This document shows positions 34,747 through 42,787 of a DNA stretch of 64,000 nucleotides, in pieces. Source of the DNA: Bacillota bacterium. Lineage in GTDB: Bacteria > Bacillota > Sulfobacillia > JAIMAT01. The stretch is taken from the NCBI GenBank assembly GCA_029960955.1, contig JASBVS010000037.1:62001-126000 (forward strand), written 5' to 3'. Position numbers and translations under genes: made by a program. Below the pieces are notes generated by a model, which saw only the letters and a program-made list of their open reading frames with translations, was not told where the DNA came from and searched no databases. The first letter of the stretch is position 1. Each line of letters begins with the position of its first letter.

Positions 34747-35900
34747 CAGCCCCTCGCCTCCCGCTGCTCCAGCCGCTCCAGCGCCCTCTGCAGAAGCCCC
34801 AGGGCCCGGTCCACCTGCTCGGCCTCCACCGCCCCCATGTGGGCGACGCGGAGGATGCGCCCCTTCAGGGGACCCTGGCCGCCCGCCGCCTCCACGCCCA
34901 GCTCGCGCAGCGCCTGGAGGAGCGCAGCCGCGTCGACGCCCTCCGGCGGGTAGAAGGCCGTGACGGTGGGCGAGGCCGCCTCGTCGCCCGCCAGCAGGCG
35001 GCAGCCCAGCCGCCTCAGGCCCTCCCGCCAGCGCGTCGCCAGCGCCCGGTGACGCGCGTAGACCGCCTCCAGCCCCTCCGCCTCGATCCGCTCCAGCGCC
35101 GCCTCCAGCGCGTACCAGAGGGTGAGGGCAGGCGTGTACGGGGTCTCCCGGTGCTCCCCCGCCCGCCGGGCTTCCCGCAGGTCCCAGTACGCCCGGGGGA
35201 GCGCGGCCGCCTCCACCCGCTCCCAGGCCTCGGGCGCCACCCAGAGGAGCGCCAGGCCCGGCGGGGTCATGAGGCACTTCTGGGAGGCGCTGGCCACCAG
35301 GCTGACCCCCCACCGCTCCGCCTCCAGCGGCATGCCCCCCAGGGCGCTGACCGCGTCGACCAGCAGCGGGATCCGGCGCTCCCGCGCCAGCCGGCCGACG
35401 GCCGCCAGGTCCGCGGCCGCCCCCGTGGAGGTCTCGTTGTACGTCAGGAGAAGGCCGGCGAAGGGCCCCGTCCGGTCGAGCCAGGCGGCCAGCTCGGCCG
35501 GGGCCGGCACGCTGCCCCACTCGACCTGGTAGCGCTCCACGGTCAGGCCGAACGTCTCGGCGATGGAGGCCCAGCGGTGGCCGAACTCGCCCATCACCAC
35601 CGCCGCCACGCGCTCGCCCGGGGAGAAGAAGTTGACCACGGCCGCCTCCAGCGCCCCGGTGCCGCTGCCGGGAAAGAGGAAGGGGTCGCCGCCGCCCCCG
35701 AAGAGGGGCAGCAGCCGGCTGCGCACCGATTCGTAGAGCCTGTGAAAAGCGGCGCCCCGATGGTTGATCACCTGGCGCGCCGCCGCCTCCCGCACCTCGG
35801 CCGGAACCGGTACCGGCCCCGGAGTCAGCAGGATCTCGTCCTCGTCCCTGGCCGTCGTCCTCGCCCCCGTTCGCGCCGGCTTGTGAAATTTGTCACCCAA
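34746..35900 (-). CDS. Class V aminotransferase (alanine-glyoxylate / serine-pyruvate type)
   Basis: PLP enzyme of 384 residues. LTPGPVPVPAEVREA at the N-terminus, LVDAVSALGGMPLEAERWG and the PLP lysine in SASQKCLMTPPGL fit the AGXT-like group. Coupling with serA suggests it acts as the phosphohydroxypyruvate or serine transaminase of this pathway (inference). The start is TTG at 35900 behind GGGGGTGG; no ATG is near. The track's 640-residue ORF runs into the divergent deacetylase gene. Confidence 0.87.
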   Translation of the reverse strand: MGDKFHKPARTGARTTARDEDEILLTPGPVPVPAEVREAAARQVINHRGAAFHRLYESVRSRLLPLFGGGGDPFLFPGSGTGALEAAVVNFFSPGERVAAVVMGEFGHRWASIAETFGLTVERYQVEWGSVPAPAELAAWLDRTGPFAGLLLTYNETSTGAAADLAAVGRLARERRIPLLVDAVSALGGMPLEAERWGVSLVASASQKCLMTPPGLALLWVAPEAWERVEAAALPRAYWDLREARRAGEHRETPYTPALTLWYALEAALERIEAEGLEAVYARHRALATRWREGLRRLGCRLLAGDEAASPTVTAFYPPEGVDAAALLQALRELGVEAAGGQGPLKGRILRVAHMGAVEAEQVDRALGLLQRALERLEQREARG

Positions 35901-35963
35901 TGTACCACCCCCGGCCGGCATCCGCCAAGAGCGAGGGCCATACCATCTGGGGGAGGTGGAGGC

Positions 35964-36854
35964 GTGCGCGGCCGCGCAGACGGAAGACCGCTTCCCCGGG
36001 CCCTGGGCGGGATCCTCCTGCTCCGCCGGCGCACGCTGGTGACGGCGCTGGCTCTCCTCCTGGCGGCCGCCTACGGGCTCCGCGCGGGCGGCTGGCCGGG
36101 CGCCGGAGGCCGGGCCGACCGTCCCGTCCCCGAGCACGAGGAAGTGATCGCGCCCGCCCCCGGGGAGCCGCCTGCGGCGCGCCCCATCTTCTACGCGCGG
36201 ACCACGCGCAGGGTGCTCGCCCTCACCTTCGACATCAGCTGGGGCTCCAAGGTGGCGCCGCTCGTCCTCGACGTCCTGAAGCAGTACCGCGTCCACGCCA
36301 CCTTCTTCCTCTCCGGCTTCTGGGCGCGCCAGCACCCCGACCTGGTCCGCCGCATGGTGGCGGACGGCCACGAGATCGCCAGCCACGGCGACGAGCACGT
36401 CGACCTCGACCGGCTCAGCCGCGAGCAGGTCCGCCGGAACCTGAGCATCGCGGAGCGCGACATCCGCAGCGTCGTCGACGTCAGGCCGCGCTTCCTGCGC
36501 CCGCCCAACGGCGCCTACGACGCCATGGTGGTGGAGACGGCCCGCCAGCTCGGCTACGAGACGGTGATCTGGTCGGTGGACAGCCTCGACTGGAAGCGGC
36601 CGGGACCCGAGGCCATCGTGCGGCGTGTCACCTCGCTGGTCTTCCCCGGGGCCATCGTCCTCTTCCACGCCAGCGACTCGGCGCCCGACACGCCGGTGGC
36701 GCTGCCGACCGTCCTGGCCAACCTGAAGGCACGCGGCTACCGCGCCGTCCCGCTGGGCGAGCTGCTGAAGGAAGCGCCGCCCGCCCGCGACGACCCGCGC
36801 GGCCGGCCCGACTACCCGCCCAACGACGAGAGCGGCAGCCCGGGCTCAGGATGA
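35964..36854 (+). CDS. Polysaccharide deacetylase, sporulation-type (PdaB/YlxY-like)
   Basis: 296 residues. An N-terminal anchor (TLVTALALLLAAAYGLRAG) precedes a NodB domain. Motif 1 is LTFDISWGS, the PdaB/YlxY form instead of FDDG, so one Asp is missing and catalysis may be altered. SHGDEHVD (His-x3-His), RPPNGAYD and LFHASDS follow. GTG at 35964 with GGGGGAGG 7 nt upstream. It diverges from the serine operon and overlaps the convergent pduO end by 9 bp. Confidence 0.85.
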   Translation: MRGRADGRPLPRALGGILLLRRRTLVTALALLLAAAYGLRAGGWPGAGGRADRPVPEHEEVIAPAPGEPPAARPIFYARTTRRVLALTFDISWGSKVAPLVLDVLKQYRVHATFFLSGFWARQHPDLVRRMVADGHEIASHGDEHVDLDRLSREQVRRNLSIAERDIRSVVDVRPRFLRPPNGAYDAMVVETARQLGYETVIWSVDSLDWKRPGPEAIVRRVTSLVFPGAIVLFHASDSAPDTPVALPTVLANLKARGYRAVPLGELLKEAPPARDDPRGRPDYPPNDESGSPGSG

Positions 36855-37436
36855 GCGGCCGCCCGCCTCGCCGGCGCTCCAGCCGATCTCGGCCCGGCCC
36901 TCGCGGCGGTTGGCGGCGCGGGCGGCGACGAAGAGATAGTCCGACAGCCGGTTGAGGTAGCGGCCGATCTCCGGCTCCACCGGTTCCGCCTCGGCCAGGC
37001 GGACCACCGCCCGCTCGGCCCGCCGGCAGACCGTCCGCGCCAGGTGGAGGAGCGCCCCCGCGCGGCCTCCCCCGGGCAGGATGAAGCGGTCGAGGGGCTC
37101 GAGCCCCTCCTCCAGCCGGTCGATCTCGCGCTCGAGCCGCGCCACCGCATCCGCCGGCAGCTCCGGCAGGCGCATGGCGCGGGCGCCGGCCGCCTCGCGG
37201 GCGGCCGGAGCGGCCAGGCGGGCGCCGACGACGAAGAGCTCCCCCTGCACCCGGCGGAGCGTCGCCGCCAGCTCTTCTCCCGGCTCCTCGCTCAGCACGA
37301 CGCCGATCGCGGCGTTCAGCTCGTCGACGCTCCCGTAGGCGTCCACGCGCGGCGAGGACTTGCGCACGCGGCTGCCGTCCACCAGGCCGGTCTCGCCGGC
37401 GTCGCCCGTGCGGGTGTAGAGACGCGCCCGCGGCAA
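36846..37436 (-). CDS. Cob(I)alamin adenosyltransferase, PduO type
   Basis: Makes adenosylcobalamin from ATP and cob(I)alamin. 196 residues. YTRTGDAGETGLVDGSRVRK (ATP site), DAYGSVDELNAAIG and the ARTVCRRAERAVV helix are diagnostic. It lies 6 nt after the DUF1405 gene. No B12-dependent enzyme is seen in the window. Confidence 0.93.
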   Translation of the reverse strand: MPRARLYTRTGDAGETGLVDGSRVRKSSPRVDAYGSVDELNAAIGVVLSEEPGEELAATLRRVQGELFVVGARLAAPAAREAAGARAMRLPELPADAVARLEREIDRLEEGLEPLDRFILPGGGRAGALLHLARTVCRRAERAVVRLAEAEPVEPEIGRYLNRLSDYLFVAARAANRREGRAEIGWSAGEAGGRSS

Positions 37437-37442
37437 CGGGGA

Positions 37443-38081
37443 TCACCTGCCCTCTCGCGGCGCGCCGGCCGGCCCGACCAGGCTGACCGGCCGGCCCCCG
37501 GCCACCGGGCTGACCCGGCGGCCGGCCACCGCCCAGAAGTAGAAGATGGAGAAGATCGAGAGGAGGAGCGCCGCGTCGCGGGCGAAGGGAAGCGCCGCGG
37601 GATCGGGCAGCGTCGGGTGGAGGCGACCCGCGAGGTAGTCGGTCACGTCGTTGAGCAGGGCCCAGGAGGCTCCCAGCGCGCCGGCTGCCGCCCCCGGCCG
37701 GTAGACGCGCAGGAAGAGCCAGGACTCCAGCGCCATCCCCGCGTGCGAGAGAGCGAGCAGGAGCCCTTCCGCGGGCAGCCAACCGTGGACCCAGGCGAAC
37801 TGGGAGAAGATGACCACCGTCCAGAGCCCGTACTTCATCAGGTTGACGGCAGCCAGGCCCTCCAGCCAGCGCCACCTGCGGCCCAGCGCCAGGCCCGCCA
37901 GCGCCAGCGTGAAGAAGAAGCTGGCCGAGGGCGAGTCGGGCACCACCGGCCACTGCCACCAGGGTGTGGAGGCGAGCTGGGGACTGTACCAGTAGAACCC
38001 GTAGAGCGAGCCCAGGAAGTTGACCCCGACCAGCGCCAGCACCCAGCTCCGGTTGCGCGGAACGTCGAACAGCCAGCGCAA
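37443..38081 (-). CDS. DUF1405 (YpjA-like) membrane protein
   Basis: 212 residues with about six helices. The N-terminus LRWLFDVPRNRSWVLALVG leads into NFLGSLYGFYWYSPQL, the DUF1405 hallmark. Function is unknown. TTG at 38081 with AAGGGG 7 nt upstream gives the family length; the 398-residue track entry reads back through speD's terminator. It is followed at once by the adenosyltransferase gene. Confidence 0.82.
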   Translation of the reverse strand: MRWLFDVPRNRSWVLALVGVNFLGSLYGFYWYSPQLASTPWWQWPVVPDSPSASFFFTLALAGLALGRRWRWLEGLAAVNLMKYGLWTVVIFSQFAWVHGWLPAEGLLLALSHAGMALESWLFLRVYRPGAAAGALGASWALLNDVTDYLAGRLHPTLPDPAALPFARDAALLLSIFSIFYFWAVAGRRVSPVAGGRPVSLVGPAGAPREGR

Positions 38082-38166
38082 GCGACCGCCCCTTCCTCCC
38101 GGGAGAGCTTCCCCGGGGCGCGGAGGCTTCCTTCCTGCGAGGCGGGGCCGGGGGCGGCCGCGCGTG

Positions 38167-38198
38167 AAAACGGAGGCATCGACCGGCCGATGCCTCCG
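38167..38198 (-). terminator. Rho-independent terminator of speD
   Basis: On the minus strand CGGAGGCATCG...CGATGCCTCCG (11-bp stem) is followed by TTTT, about 80 nt past the speD stop. Confidence 0.8.
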
Positions 38199-38278
38199 CG
38201 CCTTCGCTCCTCTCCTGGACTCCTGGCGGTCACCGCCAGCGCCGGCCAGACCGGCCGCCAGCCGAGCCGGCCTTGGCG

Positions 38279-38689
38279 TCAGCGCGCCGCGGTCACCGGC
38301 AGGGGCTCCTCGGCCTCCACGATGCCGGCTTCCGTGCCGCGGACGAACTCGCGCACGTAGTACCGGCTGCTGGGCAACGCGTCGACGAGGAAGCGCGCGG
38401 CCTCCATCGGACGCATGTTCTCCCCGCAGGTGAAAACGTCGAACGAGGCGTAACCGTGCTCCGGCGTCGTGTGCACCGAGATGTGGGACTCGGCCAGCAC
38501 CAGGACCCCGCTCAGCCCCTGCACCGGGAAGCGATGAAAGGTCTCCTCCACCACGGTGGCCCCGCTGATCCGGGCCGCCTCGCGGAGAAGGTCGCGCATG
38601 CCGTCGAGGTCGTTGAGCGTCTCGAACGGCACACCCCACACGTCGAGCAGGACGTGATGCCCGACGGTGTCGTGGAAGACCCCATCCAT
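38279..38689 (-). CDS. speD: S-adenosylmethionine decarboxylase proenzyme
   Basis: Pyruvoyl enzyme that makes decarboxylated SAM for spermidine synthesis. 136 residues, the small prokaryotic type. Self-cleavage occurs at Glu67-Ser68 in AESHISVHTTPEHG; the catalytic His73 and Cys88 (FTCGEN) are present. ATG at 38689 has AAAGGGGGG 8 nt upstream. The track's 312-residue frame covers the untranslated leader. It has its own promoter, a leader of about 160 nt and its own terminator. No spermidine synthase is adjacent. Confidence 0.95.
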   Translation of the reverse strand: MDGVFHDTVGHHVLLDVWGVPFETLNDLDGMRDLLREAARISGATVVEETFHRFPVQGLSGVLVLAESHISVHTTPEHGYASFDVFTCGENMRPMEAARFLVDALPSSRYYVREFVRGTEAGIVEAEEPLPVTAAR

Positions 38690-38858
38690 GAGAAAAGCCC
38701 CCCTTTGTGCAGACATTCCAGCCCTCTCAGGCTGGCCGGGACCATCGTTTTCGCCACGGGGGAAGAAGTCGGGCCGCACTGCCCCAACCCTTTGAGCGAA
38801 ACTAGGTTCCTGATTGGCGGGTCGGCGACGCTCCGGCCGCTTGGACCCAACACGGTGG

Positions 38859-38887
38859 ATTCTAGGGTGGGTACCCCCCGCCGTCAA
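38859..38887 (-). promoter_or_regulatory. Sigma-A promoter of speD
   Basis: TTGACG (38882-38887), a 17-bp spacer and TAGAAT (38859-38864): near-consensus, and the same two hexamers as the trp promoter. The predicted transcript starts near 38852. Confidence 0.8.
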
Positions 38888-38934
38888 GAGACGACAAGAC
38901 CCCCCCGGCCCCGCCGCCGGAGGCCGCCCGCCGC

Positions 38935-38965
38935 GCATATTTCTGCCCTTACAGGCGCATTCAAA
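38935..38965 (+). promoter_or_regulatory. Candidate sigma-E promoter for the 38996-spoVB operon
   Basis: GCATATTT (38935-38942) fits the sigma-E -35 consensus KMATATTT fully. After 15 bp CATTCAAA (38958-38965) resembles the -10 CATACANT. spoVB is a sigma-E gene in B. subtilis, which supports the call. Confidence 0.5.
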
Positions 38966-38995
38966 GAAAAGGGAACCATCTCCCAATGAAAGGGG

Positions 38996-39559
38996 GTGAA
39001 AGGAACGGAGCAAGAGGTCGCCGAGCGCAAGCCGCAGACGGTGGATCCTCTCCTGCTCCTGCGCACCCTGGAAGAGACGCCCGCGCTCAAGCGGGTCCTC
39101 CTGGCGCGCATGGAGGAAGAGTTCCAGAGCTACCGCCTCGCCGTGGAGCGCACGCTGGACGCCGTCGCCGACCTGCTCCGCGCCACCGTCGGCCCCCTGA
39201 CCGAGCGCGTGGCGCACGTCGAGCGGCGGGTGGAGCGCCTCGAGCAGGGCGGGAGCGCGGGCGTGGAGGCGCTCAGCCCCCGCGCCCGCCAGCGGATCCG
39301 CTGGGGCAGTTCGCCCGAGGAGATCCGGCGCACGGTCTTCCGGCAGATCGACCTGCTCCAGGCGAGGGGACGCGAGCTGACCACGGAGACGATCAAGGCG
39401 GAGGTGCCCAGCCTCCTGCGCTGGATCTACGGCGAGCGGGCGCTCTTCGACGGCATGGAGGGCCTGCGGCGGGCATACGAATCCCAGCGACGCGGCAAAT
39501 CGGACGAGGAGGAAGCTCGGCAGGACGGCGCCCCGCTGGGCGCGACCGGAGCCCGCTGA
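38996..39559 (+). CDS. Hypothetical coiled-coil protein upstream of spoVB
   Basis: 187 residues with no family that I recognise. It is soluble and highly charged: helical EETPALKRVLLARMEEEFQ, then a coiled coil with heptads (VAHVERRVERLEQGG), then RWGSSPEEIRRTVFRQIDLL. GTG at 38996 lies directly behind AAAGGGG, an unusually short spacing. The spoVB start follows its stop by 24 nt, so an operon and a sporulation role are likely (inference). Confidence 0.65.
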   Translation: MKGTEQEVAERKPQTVDPLLLLRTLEETPALKRVLLARMEEEFQSYRLAVERTLDAVADLLRATVGPLTERVAHVERRVERLEQGGSAGVEALSPRARQRIRWGSSPEEIRRTVFRQIDLLQARGRELTTETIKAEVPSLLRWIYGERALFDGMEGLRRAYESQRRGKSDEEEARQDGAPLGATGAR

Positions 39560-39583
39560 GCTTCCGCCGAAGGAGGGAAGCCG

Positions 39584-40990
39584 GTGCGCAACCGGCTCCT
39601 TCGCGGCGCCATGGCCTCCCTCTTCGCCGGGCTCGTCACGCGCGCTCTGGGTGCCCTCTACCGTCTCTTCCTGGCGCGGTTGGTCGGCGACACCGGTATC
39701 GGCGTCGTGCAGATGGCCATGCCCGCCTACTACCTGGTGGTGATCCTGGCCGGCCTGGGACTGCCGACCGGCGTCGCCAAGCTGGTGGCCGAAGGCCGGG
39801 CGCGGCGCGACGAGCGCAGCATCGAGATGACGCTGGAGCGCGCCCTCCGCCTGGCCGTGGCGGCCGCCACGCTGGCGGCCGCCGGCCTCTGGCTGGCCGC
39901 GCCCTGGCTTTCTCGGAGCCTGCTGGAGGAGCGCCGGGTCCTGGGGGCGTTGCGCTGGATGCCGCTGGCCATGCTGATCGCGGTCCCCAGCGCCCTCTTC
40001 CGCGGGTACTTCCAGGGGCTGGACGACCTGGAGACACCCTCCTGGGCACAGCTGGCGGAGCAGGTGGTCCGGGCCCTGGCCGTCCTCCTCCTGGTCCGGG
40101 CGCTGCGCCCCTTCGGCCTGACCGCGGTGGCGACGGGCTCCATGCTGGGCGTCGCCCTGGGCGAGGCGGCCGGCTTCGCCGTCTACGCGCTGGCCTACCG
40201 GCGGCGTGCCAGCCGCCCGCGCCCCTGGCTGTCGCGCGGTCGCCGGACCACCTCCGCGGAGCTCCTCCGTCTCTCGCTGCCCGTCATGGTCGCCAGCCTG
40301 AGCGGGGCGCTCAGTTCCATGCTGGACGCCGTCCTCATTCCGCGGCGGCTGGAGAGCGCCGGACTCAGCCCGGCGGAGGCCACGGCCGCCTACGGCCGGG
40401 TGGTGGGCATGGCGCTGCCCGTCCTCTACCTGCCCATGGTGGCCGTCTATCCGCTGGCGGTGATGGCGCTCTCCGGCATCTCCGCGGCGACGGAGGCGCG
40501 CAACCCGGCCTCCGTCCGCAGGCAGCTGACGCTCTACGCGGCCCTCGCCGCCACTGTCGGCCTGGCCACCTCCCTCTCCCTGACCGCGGCCCCGGGGTCG
40601 ATCGCCGCGCTCCTCTACGGGGAGGCGACGCTGGCCCCGCTGATGCTCTGGCTGGTGCCGGCCGCGCCGCTCCTCTACGTCGGCCAGGTCTTCAGCTCCG
40701 CCCTCAACGGCATGGGACGGACGGCCTCCGTGCTGGTCAACGGGACGCTGGGCCTGGTCGTCCGGTTGGCGCTCCTCTGGGCCCTGACCGCCGATCCGCA
40801 GGTGGGCGAGGCGGGGCCGCTCGTCGCCTTCGCGGCGGGTACGGGGGTGACGCTGGCGCTCAACTTCCTGGCGCTGCGGCGGGAGATCCGAAGCTCACTG
40901 CGCGCGGGTCCCCCACCACCTGGACCCAGATCGCTCCCGGGGCCCACGGGAACGCCTGCCAGCGATCTCCTGCCCGGATCTCGAAGCTGA
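39584..40990 (+). CDS. spoVB: Stage V sporulation protein B-like lipid flippase (MATE/MurJ superfamily)
   Basis: 468 residues with about 14 predicted helices. LLRGAMASLFAGLVTRALGALYRLFLARLVG at the N-terminus, then ALFRGYFQGLDDLETPSWAQL and SALNGMGRTASVLVNG, match the SpoVB/YkvU polysaccharide-export group, which moves peptidoglycan precursors for spore cortex. GTG at 39584 after GGAGGG. The last 131 bp, a Pro/Gly-rich tail, overlap the convergent DUF3048 gene. Confidence 0.85.
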   Translation: MRNRLLRGAMASLFAGLVTRALGALYRLFLARLVGDTGIGVVQMAMPAYYLVVILAGLGLPTGVAKLVAEGRARRDERSIEMTLERALRLAVAAATLAAAGLWLAAPWLSRSLLEERRVLGALRWMPLAMLIAVPSALFRGYFQGLDDLETPSWAQLAEQVVRALAVLLLVRALRPFGLTAVATGSMLGVALGEAAGFAVYALAYRRRASRPRPWLSRGRRTTSAELLRLSLPVMVASLSGALSSMLDAVLIPRRLESAGLSPAEATAAYGRVVGMALPVLYLPMVAVYPLAVMALSGISAATEARNPASVRRQLTLYAALAATVGLATSLSLTAAPGSIAALLYGEATLAPLMLWLVPAAPLLYVGQVFSSALNGMGRTASVLVNGTLGLVVRLALLWALTADPQVGEAGPLVAFAAGTGVTLALNFLALRREIRSSLRAGPPPPGPRSLPGPTGTPASDLLPGSRS

Positions 40991-41912
40991 ACGGCGCCGC
41001 GGCGGAGGGCTTGCTCCAGCGCCCCTGCCAGAGCCGGCCGTCGCGGAGGAACCAGGCGTCGCCGGAGCCGGTCAGGCGGACGTCGAGGTAGCCTTCCTTG
41101 CCCGGGAGGAGCCGGATGTCGGTGACCAGGACGACCAGGTCGCCGGCGCGGACCTGCGCGCCCTCGCGGGTGCGGAACGGCTGCCCGTTCAACCACCGCT
41201 CCCAGGCGCCGTTCCGGTACCGCCAGGCGATGACGTTCCGGTCGATGCCCGAGGTCAGGTAGTGGAGGTCGAGCTCGGAGACGGGCTTCCCGCCCGCCGG
41301 TGCCGGCCCGGAGGAGAGCCCCAGGCTGCCCGGCTGGAGATCGAGCCGCGCGGCGGCCTGGAGGAGCTCCTGCGCCGAGGTGTAGAGGTTGTGCGGCGCA
41401 CGCCGCGAGGGGTCCCGCGAGAAGTACCGGTCGCCGGGCGGAAAGAGGCCGTCGATCTGGGCGACGCCCAGCGCCTGGATGGCGGCGAAGCCCGCCTGGC
41501 TGCCGCCGGCGTGGACGAGGACGGCGCCGTAGGCGGCCGCGATGGCGGCGAAGTAGGGGCGGGCGCTGCGGACGGGGCCGATGCGCTCCGGCGACCGGCT
41601 CTCGAAGAAGGCCTCGAAGCGCGTGATGTAGCCCTCCGCCGGCACCTCCCAGACCATGTCCGCCTGGTCGAGGCCGCTCTGCGGGCGGGCGCCGGCCTGG
41701 TTGTCGACGGTGACGGCGAAGAGCCCGCCCAGGGCCGGCTCTCCGGCGGAGGAGGGCGGGGCGGGAGCCGCCGGCCCGGAGCCGCCGCCGCTTGGAGCGG
41801 CGGGCGGGACGGAGGCGGAGGGGCTCCGCCGCCCGCCGCCCGAGCAGCCGCCCGCCAGGAGAAGCGCGGCCAGAGCGGCCGCCAGCGCCAGGCGGAGCGG
41901 GGAGCGGCTCAT
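40860..41912 (-). CDS. DUF3048 domain lipoprotein
   Basis: 350 residues. The lipobox signal LAAALAALLLAGGCSGG predicts a lipoprotein, followed by a Pro/Ser/Gly linker to residue 60. The DUF3048 domain includes FAVTVDNQAGARPQSGLDQADMVWE, RIGPVRSARPYF and LVHAGGS; the C-terminal half (FRTREGAQVRAGDLVVLVTD) completes it. Related to YerB; function unknown. The ATG at 41912 overlaps the enoyl-CoA hydratase stop by 4 bp. Confidence 0.85.
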   Translation of the reverse strand: MSRSPLRLALAAALAALLLAGGCSGGGRRSPSASVPPAAPSGGGSGPAAPAPPSSAGEPALGGLFAVTVDNQAGARPQSGLDQADMVWEVPAEGYITRFEAFFESRSPERIGPVRSARPYFAAIAAAYGAVLVHAGGSQAGFAAIQALGVAQIDGLFPPGDRYFSRDPSRRAPHNLYTSAQELLQAAARLDLQPGSLGLSSGPAPAGGKPVSELDLHYLTSGIDRNVIAWRYRNGAWERWLNGQPFRTREGAQVRAGDLVVLVTDIRLLPGKEGYLDVRLTGSGDAWFLRDGRLWQGRWSKPSAAAPFSFEIRAGDRWQAFPWAPGAIWVQVVGDPRAVSFGSPAAAPGS

Positions 41913-42685
41913 CGCCCGGTGAACCTCGGTTCGCGCTTCTCGAGGAAGGCGCGCATACCCTCCTCCTTGTCGGCGGTGGCGAAGAGCGCCTGGAAGAGGT
42001 GCTGCTCCAGCCGCAGGCCCTCCCCCAGCGGCAGCCGCTCCGAGGCGCGCAGCGCCTCCTTGGCGGCGCGGACCGCCTGGCGCGGACGCGAGGCGATGGT
42101 CCGCGCCAGCTCGCGGGCGGCGTCCAGCAGCTGGTCGTCGGGGAGGACGCGGTTGACGAGACCGGCCTCCAGCGCTTCCTGGGCGGTGTAGCGGGCGCCG
42201 GTCAGGATCCACTCGCTGGCCCGGTAGCGTCCGATCCGGCGGGGCAGGCGCTGCGTGCCGCCGGCCCCGGGGATGATGCCCAGCCGGATCTCGGGCTGGC
42301 CGAGCCGGGCGGAGGCGGCGGCGAGGATGATGTCGCAGGCCATGGCCAGCTCCAGCCCGCCGCCCAGCGCGTAGCCGTTGACGGCGGCGACGAGCGGCAT
42401 GCGGACGCGGTCGATCCGCCGCCAGACGGCGAAGGGCTGGCGGTCGAGCAGGTCGACGACGCCCAGGCCGGCCATCTCGCCGATGTCGGCCCCGGCGGCG
42501 AAGGCCCTTCCTCTGCCGGTCAGGACGGCGCAGCCGACCGCCGGGTCGGCGTCCAGCTCCTCCAGCCGGTCGGCCAGCTCGGTCATCAGCTCGAAGTCGA
42601 GGGCGTTGAGCACCTCGGGGCGGTTGAGGGTGAGCACGGCGATGGGCTCCTCGCGGCTCACCTCGACAAAGCGGCTCTCGGCCAC
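41909..42685 (-). CDS. Enoyl-CoA hydratase/isomerase family protein
   Basis: Crotonase-fold enzyme of 258 residues. The oxyanion-hole and CoA-site segments AFAAGADIGEM and NGYALGGGLELAMACD are present, and both catalytic Glu positions fit a hydratase (GGGLELA, QPEIRLGIIPGAGGTQRLPR). Likely fatty acid or amino acid beta-oxidation. GTG at 42685 with GGAGGG 8 nt upstream. No other beta-oxidation genes are nearby. Confidence 0.9.
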   Translation of the reverse strand: MAESRFVEVSREEPIAVLTLNRPEVLNALDFELMTELADRLEELDADPAVGCAVLTGRGRAFAAGADIGEMAGLGVVDLLDRQPFAVWRRIDRVRMPLVAAVNGYALGGGLELAMACDIILAAASARLGQPEIRLGIIPGAGGTQRLPRRIGRYRASEWILTGARYTAQEALEAGLVNRVLPDDQLLDAARELARTIASRPRQAVRAAKEALRASERLPLGEGLRLEQHLFQALFATADKEEGMRAFLEKREPRFTGR

Positions 42686-42787
42686 GGGCGAAACCCTCCT
42701 TTCGCGTTCGCACCGCCGCTCCCTGGCGGCGGCCCCCGAAGCGGCGGGCGGCGCCGGTGCACCGCCCGCGGCCGCCGGCGGTCGACC

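Larger units (their letters stand above)
38690..38995. other. Intergenic region between speD and the 38996 gene
   Basis: 306 bp without a gene. It holds the speD leader (38690-38852) with a hairpin CCAGCC/GGCTGG just upstream of the speD start, the speD promoter (38859-38887), and on the plus strand a sigma-E-like promoter (38935-38965) plus the AAAGGGGG ribosome site of the downstream gene. Confidence 0.7.
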
